A DNA stretch of 64,000 bases from Hemicordylus capensis (Eukaryota; Chordata; Lepidosauria; Squamata; Cordylidae): NCBI RefSeq assembly GCF_027244095.1, contig NC_069661.1, forward strand, positions 11,480,001-11,544,000, given 5' to 3'. The position numbers were made by a program, and so were the translations under genes. Below, piece by piece: positions 31,713-42,124 of the stretch (its first letter is position 1; the number at the start of each line of letters is the position of its first letter). Below the pieces are notes generated by a model, which did not search any database, was not told where the DNA came from, and saw only the letters and a program-made list of their open reading frames with translations.

Positions 31713-33846
31713 TCTACAAATCCACTTGCCAGTTTGCCCGCTGGCAAGCAGGACACCCAGAGCCACACAGATGCCCTCCCCAAAGGTCTTCTTTCCACTG
31801 CAGGGCAAGAAATGGCAGGAATCCCTTTGGGGAAGTAGGAGAGGGTTCCCACCATGTCTTACCATCTCCATGTCCCAATGCAAATGACAGCTGACCCGCT
31901 TCTCTCCTAAGACCTCTGCCTGTGTGCCAGAAGGGAGTCTGGCAGAAGAACGGGGATTGGTGGAAACCACACAGAATGGCTGGCTAAGGAGCTCAGAGAT
32001 TACTTTTGTCACACAGTAAGAAGGTGAGGTTTGGGGTGTAAGAGGCAGATGGACCATCAGTGTCAACCCAAGACATTTTGTTGCAAGAAGCAGTACACCA
32101 AATTGAACCCCCTTCCTTCCTTCCTTCGGATTTTTCTTTCTTTCTGTTACAATTGCACCCACACCTACAACCTCCTTTCAAATCCCTCCCACCTCCTTCC
32201 TTTTTCTATTATGTTGTTCCTCTTTTCTCTCTCTACTGTGAGGGCACAAATGAGAAATTAAGGAGTTCCGATTGATTTATCCTCTATAGACAAAGAAGGA
32301 TACCAAGCATGGATAGTAAGCAAGTTGACTTCAGAGTGAGGAAGTTTGGAACTCTGACAAAGGCACCACAATCTACTGCCTGAAGCAGCCTGTGTCGGTC
32401 TGCTTCAATACAGAGCTGGTCCTAGAACTGATGCTGTTTTCTATGTATTGCTGTTTGTTAAGACAGATCTAGGTGCTTATAATGTTGCCCCCCAATGGGA
32501 CACTTGGAACTTTTGCTATTGGCCTGGTTTTTCTTTTCATAGGATGTGCTACCCTCTAGTGCTTGGAGAAGTGAATCGCAAGGCAACCAGTAGATACAGC
32601 ACTCAAGCCGAATGCAAGTCTGAGACACACACACAAAGTTTGCAGGGTGAGCATGCCATGCATACACAGGCACACCCTTGTGTATCTGCATACAAATATA
32701 CTGCAAAGGGATACAAATCCAGATCTTTTCTCCTACGCCTGGGAAAAATCATGGGCGGCACTTTAGGAGGAAAAGGGGGGTACTCTCCCTCCTCACTCCC
32801 CTTCACCCTCCCTGTAGTTAGCCACCAACAGTGCACACCCTCCTGCCACAACAGCAGCAATTTTTATAGACAGATTTTCCCTCACGCGCCCCTCCCCACA
32901 GCTACCGAAGCCCCCAGAGGCACCCAGCAAAATTTGAGCGGTGGCAACTGGCTACTTCTCAAATTTTGCCACCATAGGCAGTTGTCTCCTCTGCCTACAG
33001 AGGCATATCCAGGGTTGGGCAGCTAGAGCACGTGCCCTGGGCACCAGTTGAAGGGGGCGCAGAAGTACCTGCCATGCACATTTTGATAAAAAAATATGTT
33101 TCCCCCCAATCAGCCAGCGGGCACCAGCACTGCTAAGTGGGCCTGCTGCTCACCCTCATCACTGCTGTCACTGCGGTAGTCGTCGCCCTCCAACTCTGGG
33201 TGGTGCCGCACACCCACACACTCACGCAGGCGCAGCAGCCAGCCAGCCAGCCAGCAGTGCACTCAACTCGCAAGTCACATCCTCGTGTGCTGAGTGTGCT
33301 GCTGCCATTCATTGTTCATTCCAAGGGGGCACCGTAGGGCCATTCTGCTTGTCCCCCCCCCCTGACCGAAACCTCCATGTATTTTTTTCCTTTGAATTTC
33401 TGCTGCTGCGCTGTCGAGGGATGGCTGCCGAGGGGCGGGGTGAGCCAGGGGGTGGTCCTTCTTCCCTCCCCCCTCCCCAGGTGGTGGCAGTGACTCCCAC
33501 AGTGACGCAGGGCCTGTGTAGTGACAGTATTTCCTCCTCCTCAATGAACCCTTGCCTGTGCATCCGAGCATGCTCATGAAGGTATGGGCAACTGAGTGGC
33601 TGCAAACAGGGAGACTGAGCATGAGCAAACTCAGAAGACATGACATGGCAGTTTATCAGGAGAGGAGGAGGAAGTGGTAAAATCTGATGCCTATGCCTTA
33701 ATCCGCCTATGAGCAAAAGAAAAGCAAACAAAGGGGAGAGGTCCAGAATGCGTTCTTCCCACACACTAGGGTATGCAGGGAAAATGAGGACTCCCAAAGT
33801 GGTCTGCCACTTGTTTCTCTTCCATCATGGGAGCCTAGTGGTGTAT
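31713..33846. other. Unassigned sequence, GC-rich in places
   Basis: No recognisable gene. Short (TTCC)n at about 32108-32122 and (AGCC)n at 33236-33252. The 192-codon plus frame (32448-33026) and the 162-codon minus frame (33309-33797) lack domains. The 'gtgccctgggcaccag' block near 33030 may belong to an unclassified DNA element. Confidence 0.3.
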
Positions 33847-34072
33847 GAGAGCCAGTGTGGTGTAGTGGTTAGAGTGCTGGACTAGGACCAGGGAGACCCG
33901 AGTTCAAATCCCCATTCAGCCATAATACTAGCTGGGTGACTCTGGGCCAGTCACTCTTCTCTCAGCCTAACCTACTTCACAGGGTTGTTGTGAAAGAGAA
34001 ACTCAAGTATGTAGTACACCACTCTGGGCTCCTTGGAGGAAGAGTGGGATATAAATGTAATATAATAATAGT
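33847..34072 (+). repeat. tRNA-derived SINE with L2-type tail
   Basis: A box TGGTGTAGTGGTTAGAGTGC and B box GAGTTCAAATCCCC are well preserved. The body has 'ctgggccagtcactcttctc' and 'cacagggttgttgtgaaaga'; the tail is 'gaggaagagtgggatataaa' then TAATAATA. It is the best-preserved tRNA SINE in the window and different in body from the copy at 2303. Confidence 0.88.
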
Positions 34073-34358
34073 ATCCTCCAACCCTAATAGTATCCCCCCA
34101 ACCCCCCAAGATCCTTTAAACTCTGGAGCAGAATGTCATTGGAGCAACGAGGGTCATGAGTCTCCCATTCCCAACAGAGCTGCTTGAAGCTTCAGGGACC
34201 CATTTGGCCTTACCCTGCTTTGGTTCTCATCAAAGCACTATTGAGTTGGGGTTGAAGTGAAGCCAACCAGACCAAATACTATGACCCATCCCACTCCTAC
34301 CCCTAAAAATGCATACACGGAAGAGAAGAGGGCAGGGCGCATGCTGGTATCTTATGTC

Positions 34359-34843
34359 TGTTGGAAGGAAAGGACTTTGCGCTGTCTCTTTGCCTCAGAC
34401 AGTGGAGGACAGACTAGTAAGTCAGAGGGCTAGAAGGTCAAAGACATTTGGTCATCACTTCCTGCTGCTCTGATGCTATCCCTTTGAAATGTAGATTGCT
34501 AATCTTAGGGGATTCAACTTCCTTCCTCCTTCTCTCTCTTCCTACCTGGCTGTTGACCTTGCAACATGGCAAGTCTCTTGCCCTGCACCATATGTGCAGA
34601 GAAGATGGTGAATCCATCTGCATCCATTTAGATAGATAGATTAGAGATCCTAAATCCTCACTTTCCTATCTAGAATGGAGTTCCTTAATAAATACCTTTT
34701 ATATTGATTTGAAACTAGCAATTGGCTCCAAGTTACTTTACTCTTAGCACACATGCATGCATAACTAAATCCGCTGTGTTTGTGCCTCTGTGCACTCTGC
34801 TATATTGAAAAAGGGACTCTCTCACCACAGAGAATTTCCAACA
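34359..34843 (+). repeat. Copia left LTR (485 bp)
   Basis: Begins TGTTGGAAGG and ends TTTCCAACA, with short inverted ends TGTTGG/CCAACA. Contains AATAAA near 34688, a likely poly(A) signal, and a (GATA) run near 34631. Confidence 0.95.
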
Positions 34844-34859
34844 GGTTATGGGCTCCAGC
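34844..34859 (+). promoter_or_regulatory. Copia primer-binding site, half-tRNA initiator-Met type
   Basis: GGTTATGGGCTCCAGC directly follows the LTR. It resembles the complement of the anticodon stem-loop of initiator tRNA-Met (GGTTATGGGCCCAGC in Drosophila copia), not the tRNA 3' end, so priming by a tRNA half is inferred. Confidence 0.7.
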
Positions 34860-34955
34860 CAGTTATGGGAGCAGTATTTTGAGCTGCGTGTGCTGCAACT
34901 AGATAGTTAGGTTTGTTCCAGGAGATCCATTGAGATCTAGCGTGGACACTTTGAA

Positions 34956-37900
34956 TTGCTAATCTACAGCAACTGCCTTTTGGAGCCGGTGAGCATGGCT
35001 GCATACCTGGAGGGAAAACTCAGGCTTACCATCCTGGAAGCGGATAATTACTTGGAATGGAAGACTCGACTGAGGATTGCACTGAAAGCAGAGGGACTCC
35101 ACCAAGTTACTGAGGAAGACCCGCCGCCAGATGGAACCTCGGATGCTGAGAAAAAGGAGAAGGAACTCTGGCTAATTAAGGACCGAAAATCACAAGCGAT
35201 GATTGCAGCTTCCGTGAGTAAAACTTTCCTTTATGCTATTTGTGATCTTGGAACCTCAAAGGAGATGCTAAACAAGCTAGATTCTATGCATATGAGGAAA
35301 GGATGGGCATACACGTTTAATTTACGCCGAAAATTGCAAGATCTTCAGTATAAAGATGGGGACTGTTTCTCTACTTTTATTGGGACTTTGGAAGATTTCT
35401 TTTTTCAATTTAGACAAGCAGGAGAGGAATTTACAGAGAGTCAAAAGCTGGAGACTCTGTTCTTGAGCTTGCCTGCTTCCTATAGCACTATAATTGGGCA
35501 ATTGGAAACCCACACCAATCTAAACTTTGAAAAGGCTGTAGAAACATTGTCTTCGGAGGCTAACCGAAGAAACCTTTTAAACTCACGCTATGAAAGTGAA
35601 CTGGCTAGCAACTTTGCTCTTAAAGCAACAATTGATCATTCCAGACGTAACCCGAGATGGGGAGGGAATGCTGGAGGAAATGCTGCAAGAGGGAACCGCA
35701 TGGGCACCTCACATTTGCATACAAAGAGAGCAGATTACACCAGAGAAACTCAGCCCAGAGAGAGAGGTCACATGACCGCCAGTGCTGAAATGAGGTCAGC
35801 TGGAAACAAAGCCTTCAGGTGTTTCCTATGTAACGAATTTGGCCACCGGGTGGCGCATTGTCCCAAGAATCAGACCAGGAGGTCTGGGAATATCAGTCAA
35901 ACAAAGGAGAATGAAAATAGAGATTCCAAGTATACAGACAGACATTTCAACAAGAACTATAGTGTTAATTTAATGAAAAATAATGAAAAGCTGATTTTAG
36001 ATTCTGGGTCATCTGTCCATATTTCTAAAAATCTAAGTTTCTATACTGAACTGTTTGATATTCCTGAAGAGACCGTTTATTTGGGCAATAATACTACAAT
36101 TAAAGCAAAGAAAAAGGGCGAAGGAATTTTATATTGCAAATTGCTGGATGGATCTGTTAAACCATTTTTTCTGAGAGATGTTTTGTATATCCCTGAATTC
36201 TCAAGCTCCTTGATTTCAATATCCAAGCTAGAGCAACAAGGCTGTGAATTGTATATTAAAAATGGACAATGTGTTGTTACCCAGAATGGAGAAGTTTGCC
36301 TTGTGGGCTCAGAATTTCAAGGTCTTTATCATGTGGAAGAGCAATTTACAGACAGAGAAAGACCAGCCCAGTCCAGACCTGAGGCATACCAGCCTAATGT
36401 AGTGAACCTAGCCAAGTTGTGTGAGCATGGAAACTGCTTACAATTATGGCACAGAAGACTAGGACACAGAAGTTTTGAATCAATTCAAAACATGAAGGAA
36501 CAGGGATTAGCTAATGGCATTGATTTTGTACCATGTGACACTGTAACTAACTGTGTTTCTTGTCTCGAGTTCAAAGCAGTAAACAAGCCATTCCCAAAGC
36601 AGAGTGAAAGGAAGACGAAAGGACCCTTGGATCTGATCCACAGTGACATATCTGGACCACTACCAGCAACCATAGGTAATCATAAATATTTTCTAACTAT
36701 AACAGATGATTTCTCAAGATACACGTGTGTTTATTTACTGAAGGAAAAATCAGAGATGCTGGAGAAATTAAAACAATATGTGGCGATGGCAAGCAACAAA
36801 TTTGGCTGGAAGCCAAAGATCCTGCGCACAGACAATGGAGGAGAATACATGTCCAATGCTACACAGCAGTTCTTAAGAGAACATGGAATCGTGCATCAAA
36901 CTACGGTGCCCTACTGCCTGCCCCAAAATGGAATCGCAGAAAGAATGAACAGAACTCTACTGGACATGGTAAGATGCATGCTTGCTGACGCACACCTCCC
37001 ACAGAAATTCTGGGGAGAAGGCATCATGACTGCTACATACATACACAACAGAATGAACACAAAACCTATTGAAACAACACCTTATGAACTTTGGCATGGT
37101 CATAAGCCGTCCCTGACGCACCTGCGTGTCTTTGGAAGCACGGCTTACTCATACATCCCAAAGGAAAAAAGGACTAAGTTAGGGCCTAGGGCCACAAAAG
37201 GGATTTTTGTAGGCTACGCAGCACAATCCAAAGCCTACAGAATTCTGGATCCTGACACCAACAGGATAACCATAAGCAGAGCAGTGTGTTTTGAAGAGGA
37301 TGAAAGAGCTACACCTTCAGAGGGGGCCTACACTGAAGCAAGCAACCAGACCAAGCACCCTGATGACTGGATTATGCTTCCTGATCTCAGAGGAACTGAG
37401 GAGGAGGAGGAGACAGCAGATCCAGATCCAACCACACTTGACACAGAGACCCCCAGCGATCCACCAGACGCACCTGAGGTGATAGAAAAGACCACAGAGG
37501 GTGAGGTGAGGCGATCAACGCGCTCAAACAGAGGTGTTCCAGCTCCGAGGCTGTCCTACCTCGCAAGAACAGCGGAACAACCAGAACCTTCATCATGGGA
37601 GGAAATATCCCAGCTACCACAACCAGAAGCCCAGAAGTGGAAACAGGCTGCAATTGAAGAGCTTGAGGCTCTACAGAAAAACAAAACCTGGACTCTTACT
37701 AAGTTACCACAAGGAAGAAAAGTTATTGGCTGCAAATGGGTTTTCAAACTCAAACATGATGCTGATGGTGAGATTCAGCGCTACAAAGCCAGATTAGTAG
37801 CAAAAGGATATTCACAAAAATGTGGAGAAGATTATGATGAAACCTTTGCACCAGTGGTTAAACATACCACAGTAAGGACTCTGTTAAGTATTGCTGCTAG

Positions 37901-39128
37901 CAAAGGAATGCATGTTGAGCACCTAGACGTGAAAACTGCATTCTTGCATGGTGAACTGGAAGAGGACATTTACATGCAACAACCACCAGGTTTCTTACAG
38001 GAAGGCAAAGAGGACTATGTATGCAAACTGCAAAAGAGCATTTATGGTTTAAAACAAGCTGCCAGAGCATGGAATATAAAACTGAATGATATGCTGCTTC
38101 AAGCAAACTTCAAAAGAAGTGAAGCTGATCCCTGCCTGTACACGAGATGCAGAGATGGGAAATGGACTTACATTTTGGCGTATGTTGATGATTTGATTTT
38201 TGCCTATGAAAATCCAGATGACAGCAAGGAAATAATGGATCATCTGAACAAAGAAGTGGAAGTCAAGCAACTTGGCAACATTGCACACTACTTGGGCATT
38301 CAAGTACAAAGAAAGAAAGATGGAAGTTTCCTGATCAACCAAGAACAGAAAATTAAAGACTTGATAAACTTGCTCAGACTGGAAAATGCAAATCCTACAC
38401 CAACTCCAATGGAAGTGAACTACATAAAGCAAGAAGATCAAACTGAGCCACTATCTGACAACCATAGATATCGTGAAGCATTGGGTAAGCTTTTATACAT
38501 TAGTACACTCACTAGGCCAGATATTAGTACAGCAGTTGGTTTACTTTGTAGAAAGACTGCATCACCAACAGTCAAGGACTGGAATGCAATGAAAAGACTT
38601 GTTAGGTACCTAAAGGGTACTGCACACTTTAAGCTCAAGCTGCCAGCTAATAGTGAACCAAAACTAGAAGCATACGTAGATGCAGACTGGGGTGGAGATA
38701 TAACAGACAGGAAATCCACCAGTGGTCACATAATTTTCTATGGAGATGGAGCGATAAGCTGGTCAAGCAGAAAACAAGACATAGTAGCATCATCAACCAC
38801 TGAAGCGGAATATGTATCAGCTGCACAGGGCTGTCACGAGATACAATGGCTGTGTCAACTACTGAAGGACCTAGGTGCAGAGGTACCACAGCCCATACCA
38901 GTGTATGAAGACAACCAAAGCTGCATTCAACTCTCCAAACAAGAAGATGTAAAGAGGAGTACCAGACATATTGATGTGAAGTACCATGTAGTGAGAAGTC
39001 TGCAGAAAGATGGACTAATCAAGTTGCTCTACTGCCCGACAAATGAAATGCTCGCAGACTTACTCACTAAGCCACTACCAAGACCCTGCTTTGAAAAGCT
39101 GAGAGAGAAAATGAATATTGTGAACTGA
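34956..39128 (+). CDS. Copia Gag-Pol polyprotein
   Basis: 1390 codons in one frame. Gag (about residues 1-330) ends with a zinc knuckle CFLCNEFGHRVAHC near 290. Protease active site ILDSGSSVHIS near 350. Integrase has the H-H-C-C zinc site (WHRRLGHRSF ... CVSC, about 497-540) and catalytic blocks DLIHSDISG, LRTDNGGEYM and NGIAERMNRT. RT carries KARLVAKGYSQ, DVKTAFLHGELEE, IYGLKQAARAW and the catalytic YVDDLIFA (about 1080). RNase H ends it with AYVDADWGGD, TTEAEYVSA, VYEDNQSC and RHIDVKYHVV. Start codon chosen as the first ATG; a second at 34995 gives MAAYLEGKL and may be the real one. A single gag-pol frame is usual for copia. Confidence 0.93.
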   Translation: MLIYSNCLLEPVSMAAYLEGKLRLTILEADNYLEWKTRLRIALKAEGLHQVTEEDPPPDGTSDAEKKEKELWLIKDRKSQAMIAASVSKTFLYAICDLGTSKEMLNKLDSMHMRKGWAYTFNLRRKLQDLQYKDGDCFSTFIGTLEDFFFQFRQAGEEFTESQKLETLFLSLPASYSTIIGQLETHTNLNFEKAVETLSSEANRRNLLNSRYESELASNFALKATIDHSRRNPRWGGNAGGNAARGNRMGTSHLHTKRADYTRETQPRERGHMTASAEMRSAGNKAFRCFLCNEFGHRVAHCPKNQTRRSGNISQTKENENRDSKYTDRHFNKNYSVNLMKNNEKLILDSGSSVHISKNLSFYTELFDIPEETVYLGNNTTIKAKKKGEGILYCKLLDGSVKPFFLRDVLYIPEFSSSLISISKLEQQGCELYIKNGQCVVTQNGEVCLVGSEFQGLYHVEEQFTDRERPAQSRPEAYQPNVVNLAKLCEHGNCLQLWHRRLGHRSFESIQNMKEQGLANGIDFVPCDTVTNCVSCLEFKAVNKPFPKQSERKTKGPLDLIHSDISGPLPATIGNHKYFLTITDDFSRYTCVYLLKEKSEMLEKLKQYVAMASNKFGWKPKILRTDNGGEYMSNATQQFLREHGIVHQTTVPYCLPQNGIAERMNRTLLDMVRCMLADAHLPQKFWGEGIMTATYIHNRMNTKPIETTPYELWHGHKPSLTHLRVFGSTAYSYIPKEKRTKLGPRATKGIFVGYAAQSKAYRILDPDTNRITISRAVCFEEDERATPSEGAYTEASNQTKHPDDWIMLPDLRGTEEEEETADPDPTTLDTETPSDPPDAPEVIEKTTEGEVRRSTRSNRGVPAPRLSYLARTAEQPEPSSWEEISQLPQPEAQKWKQAAIEELEALQKNKTWTLTKLPQGRKVIGCKWVFKLKHDADGEIQRYKARLVAKGYSQKCGEDYDETFAPVVKHTTVRTLLSIAASKGMHVEHLDVKTAFLHGELEEDIYMQQPPGFLQEGKEDYVCKLQKSIYGLKQAARAWNIKLNDMLLQANFKRSEADPCLYTRCRDGKWTYILAYVDDLIFAYENPDDSKEIMDHLNKEVEVKQLGNIAHYLGIQVQRKKDGSFLINQEQKIKDLINLLRLENANPTPTPMEVNYIKQEDQTEPLSDNHRYREALGKLLYISTLTRPDISTAVGLLCRKTASPTVKDWNAMKRLVRYLKGTAHFKLKLPANSEPKLEAYVDADWGGDITDRKSTSGHIIFYGDGAISWSSRKQDIVASSTTEAEYVSAAQGCHEIQWLCQLLKDLGAEVPQPIPVYEDNQSCIQLSKQEDVKRSTRHIDVKYHVVRSLQKDGLIKLLYCPTNEMLADLLTKPLPRPCFEKLREKMNIVN

Positions 39129-39150
39129 GTCACGAGACAACGAGAGGGGG

Positions 39151-39635
39151 TGTTGGAAGGAAAGGACTTTGCGCTGTCTCTTTGCCTCAGACAGTGGAGG
39201 ACAGACTAGTAAGTCAGAGGGCTAGAAGGTCAAAGACATTTGGTCATCACTTCCTGCTGCTCTGATGCTATCCCTTTGAAATGTAGATTGCTAATCTTAG
39301 GGGATTCAACTTCCTTCCTCCTTCTCTCTCTTCCTACCTGGCTGTTGACCTTGCAACATGGCAAGTCTCTTGCCCTGCACCATATGTGCAGAGAAGATGG
39401 TGAATCCATCTGCATCCATTTAGATAGATAGATTAGAGATCCTAAATCCTCACTTTCCTATCTAGAATGGAGTTCCTTAATAAATACCTTTTATATTGAT
39501 TTGAAACTAGCAATTGGCTCCAAGTTACTTTACTCTTAGCACACATGCATGCATAACTAAATCCGCTGTGTTTGTGCCTCTGTGCACTCTGCTATATTGA
39601 AAAAGGGACTCTCTCACCACAGAGAATTTCCAACA
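39151..39635 (+). repeat. Copia right LTR (485 bp)
   Basis: Same length as the left LTR; no difference was found in a read-through comparison. Preceded by the purine tract CGAGAGGGGG. Confidence 0.95.
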
Positions 39636-39640
39636 ATGTC

Positions 39641-40136
39641 TTCATGCCCAGGGCCTTCCGCAGACAGCAGGCTTTGCTGTGGGTTTAAGAGGGGTGAAGT
39701 ACTGTCAGTTATGGGGCATATCAGATATTTCAAATTTGCCCAAAAACCCTACACAAAAAGTGGATTTTTAAAAAAAAAAATCCCATGCATAAATTGGGCT
39801 AAGTTCCAAAGCACAGTGAAAACCCCAAATCATGTATGGAGTGTTCTCCGATAGCTTGCAGGGACTTTGACATAAATCTGGAGGATATGTGAATGCACAC
39901 CTGCCTTCCACATTAAAATCCATCCAGAGATTTAACTTCTGGAAGCTCAAAGGTGGAGCTCATATGAACAAATTTTTAAAAGGCTCCTCCAAAATTTCTT
40001 CAAAAGACAAAACAAGGGCAATGGCTGACTAAGAAGGAAGCAACTCTGTCACTGAAAAATGAAGACTCTTGGAGATATACTATCATTATTTTGAAGTCCT
40101 TTTTTTAAAAAGTCCAGTATTTTATGAACATTTATT
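39641..40136. other. Unassigned sequence
   Basis: Flank of the copia insertion. An A-run at 39770-39779. No repeat or gene recognised. Confidence 0.3.
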
Positions 40137-40958
40137 TAGGACTGACAAAAGGAAGTACTTTTTCACACAGTGCATCATTAATCTATGGAATTCTCTGCCA
40201 CAGGAGGTGATGATGGCCATTGTCCAGCCGGCTGGCCCACACCCCATACTTACTGCAGGATTGGTGACAATCAATGGGGAGGGTTCTGGGAAGCAGAGCA
40301 GGAGTCCAGGAGGAGTTGATGCTGGCCTGGGACCGGGCGAGGGCAGTACGGGTGGCTGGACATCAGACGGGAGGCATGGCTGACAGAGATGCTTGCCAGG
40401 CAGGAAGTGGGGTTGGGGTTGGAGAACGATGATCGAGGGAAAGGAGGGCAAGGCATGACAATGGAGGGGAGAATAAAGCTCATGAGGGAGGATTCGGGAA
40501 GTGTTTAGTCCGTGAAGCTGCCTTTAAAAACGGCTTGGCCAGTGAGAGAGAGGGCTTTAGTCTCCAGGTGAGCAGCAAGCTCTAGGATGTGGCTACCTAG
40601 AAGGAGGTGATGCTGCTAACTCCCTCCCCTCTCTCAGACCTTGCCCAGGTGCTTCTGACTTAGCCCTGCAGGTGCCCAGGAGCCACCCAGACTGACAGCC
40701 ACTAGCTTGGCTGGCTTTAAAAGGGGCTTGGACAAATTCATGGAGGGCAGGTCTATCATTGGCTACTAGTCTGGGGGGAGGGGGCTATAGGCCACCTCCA
40801 GCCTCAGAGGCAAGATGCCTCTCTGAGTCCCAGTCGCAGGGGAGCCACTGCAGGAGAGAGGGCATGCCCTCCCTTCTTGCCTGTGGGCTTCTCAGGAGGC
40901 ATCTGGTGGGCCGCTGTGGGGCAAAAGAATGCTTGGGCCTGATCCAGCTGGTCTGTTC
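40137..40958 (+). mobile_element. CR1 LINE 3' end, split by a solo LTR
   Basis: Left part 40137-40220 (TDKRKYFFTQCIINLWNSLP on the plus strand) and right part 40698-40958 (LAGFKRGLDKFMEG-like, then 3' UTR to 'gggcctgatccagctggtct'). The two parts join exactly at GCCAC. Confidence 0.88.
40221..40697. mobile_element. Probable solo LTR in CR1
   Basis: 477 bp beginning TGTCCAG and ending CTGACA, flanked by 5-bp repeats GCCAT (40216-40220) and GCCAC (40698-40702). A poly(A)-like AATAAA lies near 40472. It has the TG...CA ends and 5-bp duplication of LTR elements but no internal region. Family unknown; not the copia LTR above. A fossil. Confidence 0.65.
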
Positions 40959-41972
40959 CTATTCCACCTTTAAACCGTTATATTGGCGCGAGATGCATTA
41001 CTTCAGTTCAGCTGCAGCACTGACTTCTGCCCCCAGTGCACACAATGAACTATAAATGATCTCTGAAGGCAGAGCAATTGCTTGGTCAGAGGGATACCTC
41101 CATCTGTGCTGCAAAAGAAAAAGCTTAGAGGGGGCTATGGTCTCCAAAGCAGGCAATTATCAGTTACTAATTATCAGTTACCAATAAGCGGGCAATTATC
41201 AGTTACTTAAGGCAGAAGAGAACTATGGATCTATGGGTGCCGGAATGCCTACCTCCATCCCTTTATTTGCACAGCATGCTGCTCAGAAACCAGATCTTAT
41301 ACACAGAAGAATGGGAAATAATTCAAGGATGAATAGCTAGAAGCACCCGCTTCCTTATTACAGCAACTTCTGCCGCATCATTTTAATGTCCTTTTATATC
41401 AGCAAGGCATGTGCTATGCGATCATTCCTTGCAGAAAATTCTTCCATAGCTGGGGCTCAGAGTTATTGCTTGCTTACTATAACCTCCAGGGAGGGATCCG
41501 TAAAAACGTAAGAGGACCATACTAGATCAAGAGCAAGGGTCCCTCCGGCCCAGCAACAACCAGCATAAGCCTCTGGGTCCTCACAAGCAGCGCATGAAGG
41601 TGGCTGCATTTCTCCACTGTTTGTCTCCACGGATATATTGCCTTTGAACATGGAGGTTCCACTAACCATCATGGGTAATAGGTATTAAAGATGGACAGAG
41701 AGATGCAGGTATTTGTGAGCAGAGGATGGCCAAGGAGGAGATGAGCTTCCAGCTTCTTTGCATGAAACAGCAGTGAGGCTTCTGCACATCAAGGCTGGGC
41801 AGAGTTAAGGCTTCTGGGAGTTATCCCTCCCCACCCCCACCCCTAAAAAAAATCCTTGAGAGTTACCAGCAAGTTCTAGTGGTTTGATGAGGTGGAGCCA
41901 GTCACAAAATGGTGGCTTGGAGAGGCGAAACCAGTGGCAAAATGGCAGCTTGTACAAAAGTTTACATCAACA
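40959..41972. other. Unassigned sequence
   Basis: No gene. A short direct repeat of 'caattatcagttac' occurs three times at 41152-41208. Nothing else recognised. Confidence 0.35.
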
Positions 41973-41980
41973 GAATAAGG

Positions 41981-42116
41981 CATGAGTTCTCAAACTTGGA
42001 CTCCCCAGATGCTGTTGGACTACAACTCCCATCATTCCCAGCCATAATGGCCAACATGGTTGTGGATGATGGGAGTTGCAGTCCAGGAGCATCTGACCCA
42101 AGTCTGGGAACCCCTG
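41981..42116. mobile_element. 136-bp fold-back hAT MITE, copy C
   Basis: Ends CATGAGTTCTCAAACTTGG and CCAAGTCTGGGAACCCCTG (inverted, hAT-like), perfect 8-bp target duplication GAATAAGG (41973-41980, 42117-42124). Centre: CTACAACTCCCATCATTCCC and its inverse. Confidence 0.9.
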
Positions 42117-42124
42117 GAATAAGG

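Larger units (their letters stand above)
34359..39635 (+). mobile_element. Ty1/copia LTR retrotransposon, looks whole
   Basis: 5277 bp with a perfect 5-bp target duplication ATGTC (34354-34358, 39636-39640). Parts in order: left LTR, primer-binding site, one long gag-pol frame, polypurine tract (about 39141-39150), right LTR. The domain order protease, integrase, reverse transcriptase, RNase H marks Ty1/copia and excludes gypsy and retroviruses. The LTRs read as identical, so it is very young on an evolutionary scale. Copia elements are sparse in vertebrates compared with LINEs. No envelope gene is present. Whether it is transcribed cannot be judged. Confidence 0.95.

Noticed and set aside
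32448-33026. 192-codon plus-strand frame as a gene
   Set aside because: No recognisable domain, overlaps an opposite frame, no splice or homology evidence.
33309-33797. 162-codon minus-strand frame as a gene
   Set aside because: Low-complexity GC-rich sequence with overlapping frames on both strands.
34359-39635. Endogenous retrovirus or gypsy element
   Set aside because: Integrase precedes reverse transcriptase and there is no envelope, which is the Ty1/copia order.
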